Shown here: piece after piece, positions 21,868 through 33,690 of the stretch
Layout of the letters: each line of letters begins with the position of its first letter
How positions within the stretch are numbered: the stretch's first letter is position 1
DNA from: Chimonanthus salicifolius
Lineage: Eukaryota; Streptophyta; Magnoliopsida; Laurales; Calycanthaceae
Direction of reading: 5' to 3'
NCBI GenBank assembly: GCA_013350335.1
Contig: CM023535.1
Span: forward strand, 33,264,991-33,328,990
DNA length: 64,000 nucleotides
Program-made: the position numbers and the translations under genes
The notes under the pieces: generated by a model
Seen by the model: only the letters and a program-made list of their open reading frames with translations
The model's database searches: none
Told to the model about the DNA's origin: nothing

Positions 21868-23690
21868 CTAGGGTAGAAGTAAGGCGTTAGAACAACGCGC
21901 CCAGTAGGAATTCTAAATAGGGCTAACACATGGGTTAGTAACAAAAATCATATATAATATCATATCATCAAAATCATATGAAATCATGCCATGCCATATG
22001 ATTTATGCAATGAATCCCACCCATCACAATACTTGTAACCTTTTGATGGAATTCTCCTCATCAAGGAATCCCCACAGTGGTCTTTCGGACTCTCCGACGG
22101 AGTGTGGCCTTCGGATTCTTCTTGATGGGATTATACACATCAAGGTCTTCCCACGATTGCCTTACGGACGCTCCGACGGAGCGTGGCCTCCGGTTACAAA
22201 CTTCCCTCCCATGCCATGCATGGAATGTACATGTCCATATGCTATGTAATTAAAATAACCATAGCATTAAAAACTCCACATTTGAAACATAATATATTTA
22301 CAACATAAATCAACAAAATAAAGATAAAACCATATTACATAACCATGTTCCAAAGAGGTAGAATCCTACCCAAGATCACTAAGGTGTCCTTGAGATTTAA
22401 ACTGGCAACCGTTCACGATCATGCCCCTTTTGTGAAGTCCCATTACCTTATAACATATCCATGAATTAAACCAACAACCCATTTGATTTGTAATGGTATC
22501 TAAGTCAAACAACACAACTTGTGGGGTTCGACCATACACCGTGGTCGAACCTCACTTACTTTGATTTTAACCCTTAATCCACCAAAATCCACCTTAGTGG
22601 GGTTCGGCCATACAACATGGCCGAACCTCACCATCTTGATTTTGGTCCCTCTTTTTTATCGTTGACCATTCTAATCGATGTGGGTCCAAGGTCATGCATT
22701 CTTTGATTCATTAGTCCAAACATATTTAAGTTAATCATTTAATATGATTAACACCTTGAATCCACAAAACATTCCCCATGGGGTTCGGCCATATACCATA
22801 GCCGAACCCATGGTCTTTCATTTCAATGATTCATTCATACATCTAAGCCACTTGTATAAATCCATATCTAATACCACCACCCATGGGGTTCGGCCATACA
22901 CCATGGCCGAACCCATGGTCCTTCAATTTTAACTATATTTACCTTTTTGCCATTACTCTTTCTATGACTAAACTCTCTTATCATTTTTACATATCTAGGT
23001 CCATAATTGATCCATAAACCTAAATCCATAGATGGCCCACTAATCATGTCATACAACCGTTACAATTCCCTAACAAAAGTCTCCATTCCATAACTTGATA
23101 ACCATACATAGCACTTGGTGGGGTTCGGCCATTCACCATGGCCGAACCTCACCCTTTGGTTTTGGTGCTCCTCTTTTCAATTCTTTTTGATCCAACAGCC
23201 CAACACCTATCTAAGTCATTAACCATTTCAAAATTCATTACAAATGACCACCGTATCCATCATTGTCTCTCCATGGGGTTCGGGTTCCTTATTTCCATAG
23301 AAACCTATTAATACATCAATGATTGGTTCCCATACTTCCATCCATTTAAATCATTTTAAAACTTTAACAAAATCAAACACATACACTTATGATTTCCTTC
23401 ATTCAAATCCAATAAAATCAAACCAACATCTTTTCATGGGGTTCGGCCATACAAAGTGGCCGAACCCTATGGTCCATGTTCTTCCCTTTTAAACATCATT
23501 TTAAACCCATAAAACTTCCTTGACTCTTTCCATGGGGTTCGGCCATACATCATGGCCGAACCCTATGGTTCCTTATTTCCTCTTTTAAATTCAATAGCCA
23601 TGATTTTAACCCTTGATGAGTTCGGCCATACAATGGCCGAATCATGTTTCCTTGACCATCTTATTTAACAAGAGTTTATTGAGCACTTAC
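21868..23690 (-). other. Candidate LTR intron in L8
   Basis: Donor GGGATTG|GTAAGTGCTC starts at 23690 on the minus strand. The acceptor ...CTACTTCTACCCTAG ends at 21868. Size 1.82 kb. It contains all eight TTCGGCCA dyads of L8. Confidence 0.4.
22523..23642 (-). repeat. TTCGGCCA/TGGCCGAA dyads in L8 (8 copies)
   Basis: Copies at 22523, 22601, 22781, 22881, 23121, 23437, 23531 and 23619. The copy at 22881-22918 is the longest, with arms CCATGGGGTTCGGCCAT and ATGGCCGAACCCATGG around 5 nt. The first copy has symmetric changes in both arms (TTCGACCA/TGGTCGAA). Confidence 0.92.
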
Positions 23691-24062
23691 CAATCCCGCG
23701 ACTCCTCCGGCTCTTTCACTCCTTCTTGATCTTCTCCTTCCTTAGTCCCTCCTTCTTTCCTTCTTAATCTTTAGCCGAGACTAACCATGCTGGAAACCCC
23801 TTGGAGTGGTTTGGCCAAGTGATATGGATTGAGAGAGAAAAGCTTGAGATCAAATTATTCTAAGTCCTTTTTGATCTTGAGAGGAGAATCGGCCTTGAGA
23901 TGATTTTGAGGGAGAGAAGAACAACCAAGAGGGAGAGGGAGAGTATGAGATGAATTTCCAATTGTTTTGTTCCAAATGAGATGGTCGGCCAAGGTGATGG
24001 TTTTGGTGCAGCCCATGTGTAACTCCCATTTCCTTAATCTTCCTCCTTAATGCTTCCCTTGG

Positions 24063-24500
24063 GGGTTTCATCCATGAGATGAAACTCCCAAGGCTCCAAC
24101 GGCTGTAATGAGGTGCCTTGTGTAACCTTTACAAACCTCATTCATCTTCCATCTTGGAGTTTCATCCATGAGATGAATCTCCCATGTGCCCAACGGCATG
24201 TGTTTGTTTGAAAAGTGTAACCGCCACCCCTTCATTATTTGCCCATGTGGGAGTTTCATCCATGAGATGAAACTCCTTGTGCCCAACGGTTTGCTTTCTT
24301 GGCTTGTGTAGCACCTTAAACCGTCCTCCTCCTTTTGGTGTTCCATTGGGGGTTTCATCCATGAGATGAAACTCCCATGCCAACGTGTATTATGGTTTGA
24401 ATTTGAAATAAGAAACTCCTCACCTTGTGTAACTCCCACAAAATGCCACTTCCATTCATTATCCATCTTTGGAGTTTCATGCAAGATAGACCTTCCATAC
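24063..24500 (-). repeat. TTTCATC/GATGAAA hairpin array in L8
   Basis: Four near-perfect dyads GGAGTTTCATC-CATGA-GATGAAACTCC at about 24063, 24157, 24249 and 24350, and a decayed one at 24472, spaced 92-122 bp. It is unrelated in sequence to TTCGGCCA but has the same plan of 11-bp arms and a 5-nt loop. It lies on the 5' side of the donor-like site. Overlapping short open frames are artefacts. Confidence 0.9.
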
Positions 24501-24597
24501 ATCCAACGTGTACCCTTGGATTTGAATTATGAAACCCCCAAAACCTTTCCATCCAACTCACTTTTAATTTAAATTTATTTAACTCACTTAACTCAAC

Positions 24598-24675
24598 TCA
24601 TCCATTTAATTCAACTCAACCATTTAATTCAACTCAACCATTTAATTCAACTCAACCATTTAATTCAACTCAACT
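24598..24675 (+). repeat. 19-bp tandem repeat in L8
   Basis: Four copies of CATTTAATTCAACTCAACC in a row. Confidence 0.9.
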
Positions 24676-24904
24676 ATTTGATTCCATTTCCAACTCCAAT
24701 CAGCCCCCAAGTTAAGATTGGACTCACTTGGTGGTCAACCAAGTCAATCATGACCCATTGGGTCCCTTTTGGGCATTTTGACCCAAATAACAACCTTGAC
24801 CCAATTAAACACATCTTACCCATATAAGGTCCATGTCCATTAATTTATAATTTAAATAGACAAAGTTCATGTAAATTGATATCTTAAAAATCCGGGGTGT
24901 TACA

Positions 24905-24950
24905 ATACAATCTTCTTTTTAAAATTTTCGTCCCGAAAATCGAGCAAAGT
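24905..24950 (-). other. Polypurine tract region of M
   Basis: The complement reads CGATTTTCGGGACGAAAATT, then an A/G-rich AAAAAGAAGATTG, directly before the LTR start. This arrangement is typical of Tekay elements and primes plus-strand synthesis. Equivalent sites are at 37975-38017 (B) and 58300-58345 (D). Confidence 0.88.
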
Positions 24951-24965
24951 AGGGTTCCAAACAAT

Positions 24966-26230
24966 TTACATAAATAACTCAGGGTGAGCTGTTCTCATTT
25001 CCGATTCAAGTTCCCAAGTGCCTCCTCAATACCATGTCTATCCCATACAACTTTGACGAACTGAATCACTCAGTTTCGTAATACCCTTTGCTCAGACTCC
25101 ATTATTCTGACAGGCTTCTCAATGTAAGGCACATCACTTTGTACCTCTATATCTTGTACATTCAATACATGAGAAGGATCGGGATTGTACTTACTCAACA
25201 TCGATATATGAAACACATCATGTAGAGATGCCAATTGTGAAGGAAGTGCCAATTGATAGGCTACATCCCCCATCCTTCTTATGATGGAAAATGGTCCCAC
25301 ATATCTTGGCGACAGTTTCCCCTTCTTTCCAAATCTCATGTGTCCCTTCCATGGCGAGACTTTTAAGAACACCATGTCCCCCACTTCAAATTCAAGGAAC
25401 CTTCTACTCTTGTCGGCATAGCTCTTCTGACGATTCTGTACAGTCAATAGGTACTGCCGTATCAACTGTATCTGCGCTGTGATCTCTGCAAACAACTCTG
25501 GTCCTATCAGTGCAGGTTCACCGGCCTCTGTCCAACACACTGGTGACCTACATGGTCTATCATATAAAGCCTCAAATGGTGCCATTTGAAGGCTTGCCTG
25601 GTAACTACTGTTATATGAGAACTCTACCAGCGGCAAGTGATCCTCCCATCCACCCTTGAAATCTAGCATACATGCTCTCAGCATATCCTCCAACGTTTGT
25701 ATCGTCTTTTCCGACTGTGCATCAGTCTGTGGATGGAATGCTGTGCTAGTCAGTAGATCTGTCCCCATGGCCGACTGCATGCTCTGCCACACTCTGCCGG
25801 TGAATCGGCCATATCTATCAGACACTATAGTCCGAGGAATACCATGCAATCTGATGATATCCCTGATATACCGCCAACCCAAAATCTCAGATGAGTCTGT
25901 CATCCTAATAGGAAGAAAATGTGCAGACTTGTTCAGTCGGTCTACCACGACCCATATCGCATCGTTGCCCTTTGAAGACCTTGGCAACCCTGTCACAAAA
26001 TCCATGGAGATGTGCTCCCATTTCCATTCCGGCACTGGTAAGGGTTTGAGTAACCCTGGTGGCTTCTGATGTTTCGTCTTAACCTGTTAAAAAGTTAAGC
26101 AATGAGCAACAAATTTGGCCACATCTCTTTTGAGTCCGTGCCACCAGTAATGTCTCTTCAGGTCGTGATACATCTTGGTGCTGCCCGGATGAATAGAGAG
26201 TTTGGTCTGATGTGCCTCAACCAATAACTC
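24966..26230 (-). pseudogene. pol: Integrase with chromodomain, M (broken)
   Basis: Integrase inserts the cDNA; the chromodomain directs it to chromatin marks. On the minus strand: an HHCC zinc region (IHPGSTKMYHDLKRHYWWHG..., second C replaced by F and followed by TAA), the catalytic core (MDFVTGLPRS with D; IVSDRYGRFTG with D, where most copies have SDRDG; HPQTDAQSE with E), then VSPWKGHMRFGKKGKLSPRYVGPF and the chromodomain (QFVKVVWDRHG). Breaks: the TAA in the zinc region, a stop after QRVLRN at 25070, and a 1-base loss before WEL. The open core covers 25070-26035. Confidence 0.93.
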
Positions 26231-26260
26231 TTTTCTGCAACTCTTAGGTACATAAATCCT

Positions 26261-26870
26261 TCATCGGAATAGAAAACCTTGTCCCGGTCGTAATTCCCAT
26301 TCCAGTATGACTTCACCAGTAGACATCTTGGCCCATATCTCTTCCACTTTCGGGTCTATCCGTTGTTCCTGTTCAATCTTAGTAACCATGTTGGACCGTA
26401 TGATCAAATTGTACATACTCCCATGGTTATTGATATACAAGTTGAACTCTCGAATGGTATTCAACATCTCCCATTCTGTCTTGATCAAACATGCCACTGA
26501 TGCATGTGATATGCGGCTGAGTGCATCTGCCACCTTGTTCGCCTTGCCAAGGTGATAATGAAGTGCGAACTCATAATCTGCCAGATATTCCATCCATATG
26601 CACTGCCTCAGGTTGAGTTCTTTCTGATCAAACAAGTATTTCAGGCTCTTATGGTCTGAAAACACTTCAAATTTCTCGCCATATAAATAGTGTCTCCAGC
26701 TTTTGAGAGCGAAGATCACTGCGGCTAGTTCAAGATCATGCGTAGGATAGAGACATTCACGTATTTTTAGTTGTCTTGAACCATAAGCCACCACACGATG
26801 ATCTTGACTGAGGACACACCCCAGTCCCTCTTTTGAAGCGTCGCATTCTACTTCACAACCCTTGCCTTTT
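26261..26870 (-). pseudogene. pol: RNase H domain, M
   Basis: RNase H degrades the RNA strand during cDNA synthesis. On the minus strand: [16 protein letters not shown] (first Asp), [21 protein letters not shown] (Glu), [11 protein letters not shown] (Asp) and [11 protein letters not shown] (last Asp). All four metal-binding acidic residues are present, although the region lies in two frames: a frame change near 26840-26860 separates it from the RT connection. The open segment is 26261-26794. Confidence 0.9.
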
Positions 26871-27910
26871 TTGGGGCAAAATTAAGATAGGAGCAGATGT
26901 AAGTCTATCTTTCAGCTCCTCGAACCTCCGGTTGCACAAATATGTCCACTCATATTTGACTCCTTTCTGAGTGAGTCGAGTCAATGGAGATGCAATTTTG
27001 GAGAAGTCCATGATAAACTTCCTGTAATAACCAGCCAATCCCAGGAAGCTGCGGATCTCGGTTACATTCTTTGGCGCTTTCCATTCACTCACTGCCGCCA
27101 CCTTAGCTGGGTCCACAGCTATATCTTCTGCTGATATGACATGCCCCAAAAAGTTGACCTCAGATAGCCAAAATTCACATTTGCTTGCTTTGGCATACAA
27201 CTTGTTCTTCCTCAAAGTGTCCAGAACTAACTCAGGTGCTCAGCATGGTCTTCCTTACTTTTGGAATAGATCAGGATGTCATCAATAAATACAAGAACAA
27301 ACTGGTCCAAATGAGGACGGAAGATTCTGTTCATCAGATCCATGAACACTGCTGGTGCATTGGTGAGTCCAAACGGCATGAGTACAAACTCATATAGTCC
27401 ATACCGCGTTCTGAAGGTTGTCTTCTCTATGTCTTCTTCCCTAACCCAACTTTGGAGGTATCCGAACATCAAATCAATCTTAGAGAAGTGGCAGGAACCT
27501 CTAAGTTGATCAAATAGATAATCAGTCCTGGGTAGAGGATACTTGTTTCTGACTGTCAGCTAGTTCAGTTTTCGGCAATCCACACACATACGGAGTGAAC
27601 CGTCCTTCTTCTTCACAAACAACACCGGAGCTCCCCAAGCCGATGTACTATTCCGGATGCAACCCAGTCTGAGCAGTTCATCAATCTGCTTCTTTAGCTC
27701 GGACATTTTCGCTTGTACCATCATCCGATAATGTGGTAATGACACTGGTGAAGTGCCAGGGTACAACTTGATTTCAAAATTGATCTCCCTCATAGGCGGC
27801 AAGCCAGAGAGTTCTTTTGGGAAAACATCCACATATTCTTTCACTATTGCCGGAAGTTTAGCCACCGGTGCCTTGTTGATTCTAATACTGTTCAATACCA
27901 GATGATTCAA
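26853..27910 (-). pseudogene. pol: Reverse transcriptase domain, M (broken)
   Basis: On the minus strand: N-terminal fingers ([24 protein letters not shown] and [10 protein letters not shown]), a stop near 27560, palm with FSKIDL (first Asp) around 27490, [17 protein letters not shown], and the catalytic [15 protein letters not shown] near 27290 (both Asp present). Then [19 protein letters not shown] and [13 protein letters not shown] of the thumb and connection. At least three open segments (27560-27910, 27227-27472, 26853-27215) are separated by stops or shifts. It cannot make protein but the domain order is complete. Confidence 0.93.
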
Positions 27911-27940
27911 CCCTTCATGTAGTATGCTTCGTTTATCAGT

Positions 27941-28312
27941 TCACACCACATATTGTTTTCCCTCGCGTGACCAAAATGTCACCCTGCGGCGATAGCAGTC
28001 AATGTTGGCCTGAAAGCTAGCCAACCAGTCCATGCCAAAGATAATATTGTACTCAGTTATATCGAGTACCAGATAGTTAAACTCAAATCTGAGTCCAGCG
28101 AGTTCAGTATTCACTGTCGTGCATATAAGTCCCAATGAGGTGTCTCCAACAGGGGATACAATTGTGAGTGATGTGGACAGTTTTTGAACTATTGTACCAG
28201 TAGCAGTTATGAATGTAGCAGATATGAAGGAATGTGAAGCTCCCAAATCAAATAGTGCAAAGGAGTAAGAACTACTGACTACAGCCATACCTTGAATCAC
28301 GGAGTGATCCAC
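27941..28312 (-). pseudogene. pol: Aspartic protease domain, M
   Basis: Cuts the Gag-Pol polyprotein. On the minus strand the active-site motif reads ALFDLGASHSFIS, followed by the second conserved block GMDWLASFQANIDCYRRRV. The active-site triad is D-L-G instead of the common D-S/T-G. Element D has the same D-L-G, so this looks like a family trait rather than a private mutation. Stops separate it from gag and RT. Confidence 0.88.
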
Positions 28313-28326
28313 TGCTGCTGGAGGAG

Positions 28327-29553
28327 CTAGAGTAAATAACCGTCCAAATCCAATAGGGTTAGGCGCCCGTCCCTCCTAGTTATATGTCCTGCCTCCTTGT
28401 GAATTTGCTGGCCTAGCTGGAGGGCGAAATGAACCTCTGGAATAAGAGGGTTGCTGAGCTGTGGGCAATCCCTCTTGAAATGGCCCGATCGATCGCAATG
28501 GAAGCAATTGTTCACCCCTCTGGGAGCCTGAGTGACTGATGCAGATGGGGAGGGCTGGTTGGGACGAAAGACCCCTGCTGACCCAGTAGATGGTGAGGGT
28601 CGGCTAAAGTTCGGTCGAAACTTTTTGTTGGGCTGGAATGCACCCCTCCCTCTCTAAGCTCGGCGGTTGTCAAAAGGCACAAACTCAGCCATCTCCTATT
28701 CTGCTATTGTGGCCTTGCTAACCACTTCTGCCAATGTCGCTGCCTTGAAGATGGTTAACTTTGCCCTAATGCTCGGTCGAAGGCCCCGCTCAAACTTGCG
28801 AGCCCATCGGTACTCCGTATCCACCATGTAAAATGCATAGCAAGATAGACTAAGAAACTGCCGGTGGTACTCTGCCACCGTCATGGTACCTTGTACCAAA
28901 GATAGAAAAGCTTATGTGTGATGCCCTTTCTCCTCCTCAGGGAAATAATGATCTAGAAATGTAGTTGAGAACTGCTCCCAGGTCATTGCAGTATTTTCCC
29001 TTTCCGGTACAAGTGTTTGTTGTTTTTCTATAACCTCCCACCATTTACCAGCATCATCAATCAATTGTGATGTAGTCAGCCAAATCCTGTCAGCATGACT
29101 CGAGATCTTGAGTAGGGTCAAGATCTGTGTGATCTTCTTCAGCCAATGTTCTGCTCCGACAACCCCTTCCTTTCATTTGAAGTAGGGAGGGCGTTGTTAC
29201 TGGAAATCCCTGACCATGTTCCGGTCATTGGCGTCACTAGTGCTTCCACTTCCATTCAAATGCTGTTGGAGGACAGAAGTAACTACTGCTTGAACTAAGC
29301 TTTGTAGTTCAGGAGGCACTACTGGTATATTCACGCTGCTTTGCCCCTTTTCTTCTTGATGGGATGGTTGTTCATCATGTTGAGAGTTTTGCTCTTCCTC
29401 TTCATGCCGTGAGTGTCATTCCTCCTCTTCATGTTGCGATTTTTCTGCCTCCTTCTCATGTTGAGATTTTTCTGCCTCCTTCTCATGTTGAGAGGTTTGT
29501 ACCACTTTTTCGTTCCCTTTCTGGTTCTGTCGACTCTTTCTCTTCGGAGCCAT
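28327..29553 (-). pseudogene. gag: gag of M (broken)
   Basis: The minus-strand ATG is at 29553. Order: basic start MAPKRKSRQ, two to three SQHEKEAEK repeats (heptad-like, highly charged), EEKGQSS, VPPELQSLVQAVVTSVLQQ, capsid core (DDAGKWWEVIE, FLDHYFPEEE, VQGTMTVAEYHRQFLSLS, FERGLRPSIRAKL) and a zinc knuckle C-x2-C-x4-H-x4-C (CFHCDRSGHFKRDC) near 28470-28510. Stops include a TGA after EEEE, which reads CGA in the duplicate at 38408, a C-to-T change. The LTR starts 4 bp upstream of the ATG because L9 is inserted there. Confidence 0.92.
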
Positions 29554-29557
29554 CTTT

Positions 29558-31080
29558 TGTAACACCCCGCCCTTTCCGAGATTCAGAGCCTAATTTTTTT
29601 TTTTTAATATAGTAAAGCCGGAAGAGGGCGGACGACGTCACGACGCGAGCTAAGTTCGGACTTCCAAAGTCCGACCCTTAACTGGCCACCCATGTGTGCA
29701 TGGACCAAGTCCATGAAAACCAGGCCACACATGGAACTAAATAAAACTTACGGAATAAACATAACTGATTGCGGAATAAATCAAATATGTGGAATTATAA
29801 TCAATCCTCAGACTGCTCCATTCTCAGATAGCAAAGTACAGGTCATATTTACTTAAAACTAATCCTTCATTCAAACTAAATCAAACCATAGCAATTATCT
29901 ACATTATTACATGTCCATAATAATGTATTCAAAATGTCAATAAATAAACACTATCCCAACACCCAAGCATCTATGCTTAGCTTTCCTCGTGAGCCTCAGC
30001 CTTTGCCTTTTCCCTTTCCTTTTCCTGCATCATCCTCTAAGGATAGAAATAGGGCGTTAGATCAACGCGCCCAGTAGGTTTTCCGATCAGGGCTACCACA
30101 TGGTTAGTATATAAAAACATGCATATATCATAATATTTGATCATCAAAAACATATAAAATCAATGCTATGTATGTATGTGCAAATGTAATGAGTCTCACC
30201 CATCACAAGTATACATAGCTATCACTTGACGGGACTCTCACATCAAGGTAATCCATAGTACTCCTCATTTCCTATGGATAGGACTCTCATCATTAAGTTA
30301 TTCCTCCTAGCGGGACTCTCATCGCTTAAGGAGGTCCAACAAATGCATCTCGGGCATACCGACGAAGTGTGGGCTCCGGTTTCCATAATCATCACCCCAT
30401 GCCATGCATGAGATGTCAATGAATATATGTCATTTGTAAATATATCTCAACATTCAAAACCCATTTGAAACATAAAACAATAACAACATAACTCAGAAAA
30501 ACCATGATAAAACCCAATATAACAGTGGTTACAAGTAGGTAGGAAACCTACTGAAAGTTTTCTTAAATGTCCGTTTTTTCTTAAGCGTCACCCGTTCATG
30601 ACTCGTGCGCCTTTCAAGTTCCGTCACCTTGTTTATATAACAGCAAGTCAATATGCTATCATTTATTTTCCATTTACATCTAAGTCCCAAAAAACCATCT
30701 TGTGGGGTTCGGCCATACCCATGGCCGAACCTCACCCACTTTAGATTTGATCCTCCTTTTCACTTGATCAATACCATCCATATAAACACCTTATATTACA
30801 TAATATAACTTGGTAGGGTTCGGTCATACAGCATGGCCGAACCATACCACTTTGGTTTGACCCCTCTTTCAAGTCCTTTAATCCTTTATTCCATTATAAC
30901 TTATATTTACGATTTTGCCACTAGGCTAACCAATAATTAATCTTGATAACCACTATTATCAAAACAAATCCACCTTAGTGGGGTTCGGCCATACAACTTG
31001 GCCGAACCTCACTATCTCCATCTTGGTCCTTTAATCCATTCTAATTACATTCAAATGCCATTCAAATCATCCATTTACCT
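29558..31080 (-). mobile_element. LTR L9, copy 1 (3' part of it, cut by B)
   Basis: Starts TGTAACACCCC (complement of the LTR 3' end) right after TCTTT, and stops at TACCT (31076-31080), where B is inserted. 29204-31080 is nearly identical to 38198-40063. Dyads at about 30706, 30819 and 30986; acceptor-like block at 30037-30062. Confidence 0.88.
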
Positions 31081-32299
31081 TGTAACACCCCAATTTCTCA
31101 ATGAAGTGGATAATTATGAAAATGCCTCGGATGTGTTAAATTAATTATTTTGTGATGTTAAGTAAGGAAATGGTGGGGCCCATTGCTCAAATTAAGATCA
31201 TATGAGCACATTATGAATGTCAAGTTTGATTGGATGGATAATGCACATCAATTGGGTCAAAAATGGCTAAATGGGTCAAAGGGCCCAAATGGGACCAACG
31301 GGTCTTAATGGATTATTTGACCGTTGTGTGAACTTAAATTAAATGGTGTTAAGCTGATTTGATTGGAAATCAAATGGAGTAAAAATGGGTAGGCCTGATG
31401 CACATGTAAAAACCAATTACAAATGACCAAAATACCCATAATTGGGTCATGGAGTCAAAAACGGGTCAAGGAGCTAAAGGGGGACCCAACGGGTCGGGTG
31501 AACTTTGTTGACCACAGCCGACCGTGTGGGTCCACAAATGAGTTCAATGGTGAGTTAAATCAGGTTAAGTGGAACTGATTTTATTTAATTTGAATTAAAA
31601 ATGAGTTGACTCAAATTCATTAAATGATTGTCAATTAATGAGGTGAGTTGGACATGTGAGTTGGACATGTGAGTTGGTGAGTCAAAATGGAAATCAATGG
31701 GACTGTAAATCAGTGAGTTTAGAGGGAATATGAATAGGTTGGCTCAGTCATAACCACCAAAACAAGTCCCACACGTTGGGGACTTGTTGGGGTGATTTTC
31801 ATGATGAGTTTTTAAATGAAATACATGGGAAATGGGAGGTGATGCTTGGGGAGTTGGGAGGCTGCATTGGTAGGTGCCAAGGGGTGCATTGGATAGCACC
31901 CAAGACCCATCGTTTTTTATAAGAATTGATGAGGGAATGGAGGGCTCTTGGGGGCTGAAGTACTAAAGGGAATGACCACCAAGGTTGGCCGTTTTTCACA
32001 TTGTAAATCCAAGAATTTCCATCTCTCTCTCCCTCTTTCCAATTCGTTTTTCCTAGCTGGAACAGCAGAGGTGCTTGCACCAGTAGATCAAGCACAAAAC
32101 AGCAAAGGAAAAAAGGTAAAGAAGGATTGGAAGTAAAGATTAAAAACAAGGAACTTTGGTAAGTTTTTACATAAGTGCTTGGTTTATTAAAGAGCTTGAA
32201 ATTACAAATTTGGATGACATAATTTGGTCATGTATGGCCGAATTTGTCATAGGTCTAAACCTTGGATTAAATGGCTTAAAAGGATAAGAAAATATGCCA

Positions 32300-33690
32300 T
32301 TGGGTTCGGCCATCTTGGTTGGCCGAACCCCATGAACAATGTGGATTTGATTTGATGATCTTAAAGGTCGAAAACCATGTCAAACCATGGTGTGTTATGC
32401 ACATATGTATTGGGCCATGGTTATGGCCGAATGCACCAAGGTTTTAACCTTGAGTAATAGAGGTTTTAAAGGGTAAAAGATGATCATTGGGTTCGGCCAC
32501 CATGGAGGGCCGAACCCCATGTAAAAGATAGGTTGGTTTTGATGTTTTGAAACATAGAAACCATGGAGTTTTTGTGGACTGTTTTTGAGGTTTCTTTGTG
32601 ATTCAAATGCATGTTTTAAAGAGGGTTAAAAACATGAATTTGAATGACATAAGGACTGAAGTTAGCATGGGTCTAAAACAGTGGATTAAAATTGATGAAA
32701 TGGACCATGGGGATCGGCCATCTTGGATGGCCGAATCCCATGAAGTAATATGGTCATTTGGACAAGTTGATGAATTTATTTGGATGATTTTGAGAGGTAA
32801 AAACCCGGTAATATTATACTGATTATTACATGTTTAAATGAGATCAAAAACATGTTTATGAGGACCAAGTCATGGACATAGATTTCTGCCACCTTGAATG
32901 GCCGAACCCCATGAAAGAAATTGATGATTGTTATGAATTTGGAGAGCTAGAAACCATGCAATATCATGGGGTTTCTATGGGATTTTAAATAGAAGTATGT
33001 TTGCTGTTTTTATGGCTAAGATGCATGATAAATTATGTAAGATCATTAGAAGAATTGTATCCAAAGAACCATGAGGTTCGGCCATGTGAATGGCCGAACC
33101 CCATGGGTTGCTTTATGGTTTTTATTTGATTTACTTGGGGTTATGGTTACTGATTTGGGTTAGCCTTTGAATGGCTGAACCATGTATTGATCATGGTTGA
33201 AATAGCATGTTAAAACCATGAGTAATCATGGAGATTATTGAGCCAAGGGAACCATTGGGTTTGGCCATGTATAGGGCCGAACCCCATGGACCATTGCATG
33301 GGTTAAATAGGCTAAGTTTATGAGTAGTAATTGTTAATGGTTCCATGTTGATTTAAAAGGTTTAAAATATCCTAATGGAGAACCATTTGGTGATGGATAA
33401 AGGGGATTACAAGGTTCGGCCATGTATAGGGCTGAACCTCATAAAATGATAATGGTTTTGATATAGCTTAGCCTAGTGGCAAAGCTATAAATACGGGTGA
33501 TAATGTAAATATGGTTAGATAAAGTTAAAAGGACATGAAGGAAGGATTAAATTAAGGTGGTATGGTTCAGCCATGGTGTATGGCCGAACCCTACCAAGAC
33601 ATGTTTAAAGGGTTAAGTATCTGAGAATTGACCAAGCAAAAAAGGAGGTTAAATTCTAAGTTGGTGATGTTCGGCCATGGGTATGGCCGA
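32300..33690 (+). repeat. TTCGGCCA/TGGCCGAA dyads in B LTR (about 8)
   Basis: Copies near 32303, 32491, 32702, 33074, 33260, 33416, 33565 and 33668. Several have paired outer arms that reach CCATGGGG. Confidence 0.88.

Larger units (their letters stand above)
21415..24904 (-). mobile_element. LTR L8: 3' LTR of M (3,490 bp)
   Basis: Runs from TGTAACACCTCGCCC to CCGGGGTGTTACA and is followed by the PPT (complement) and pol. It matches the left arm of the M 5' LTR base by base over 21415-23170 versus 53766-55540, including the GATTGCGGATTATAATAGAACC stretch. It carries eight TTCGGCCA dyads and a separate TTTCATC hairpin array. Confidence 0.93.

Noticed and set aside
23641..24060. Host gene remnant near the purine/pyrimidine-rich tract
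   Set aside because: The same tract recurs at the same LTR position in all subfamilies, so it belongs to the LTR.
24068..24572. Frames with repeated FHLMDETP or FISWMK
   Set aside because: They are translations of the GAGTTTCATCCATGAGATGAAACTCC-type hairpin array, not a gene.
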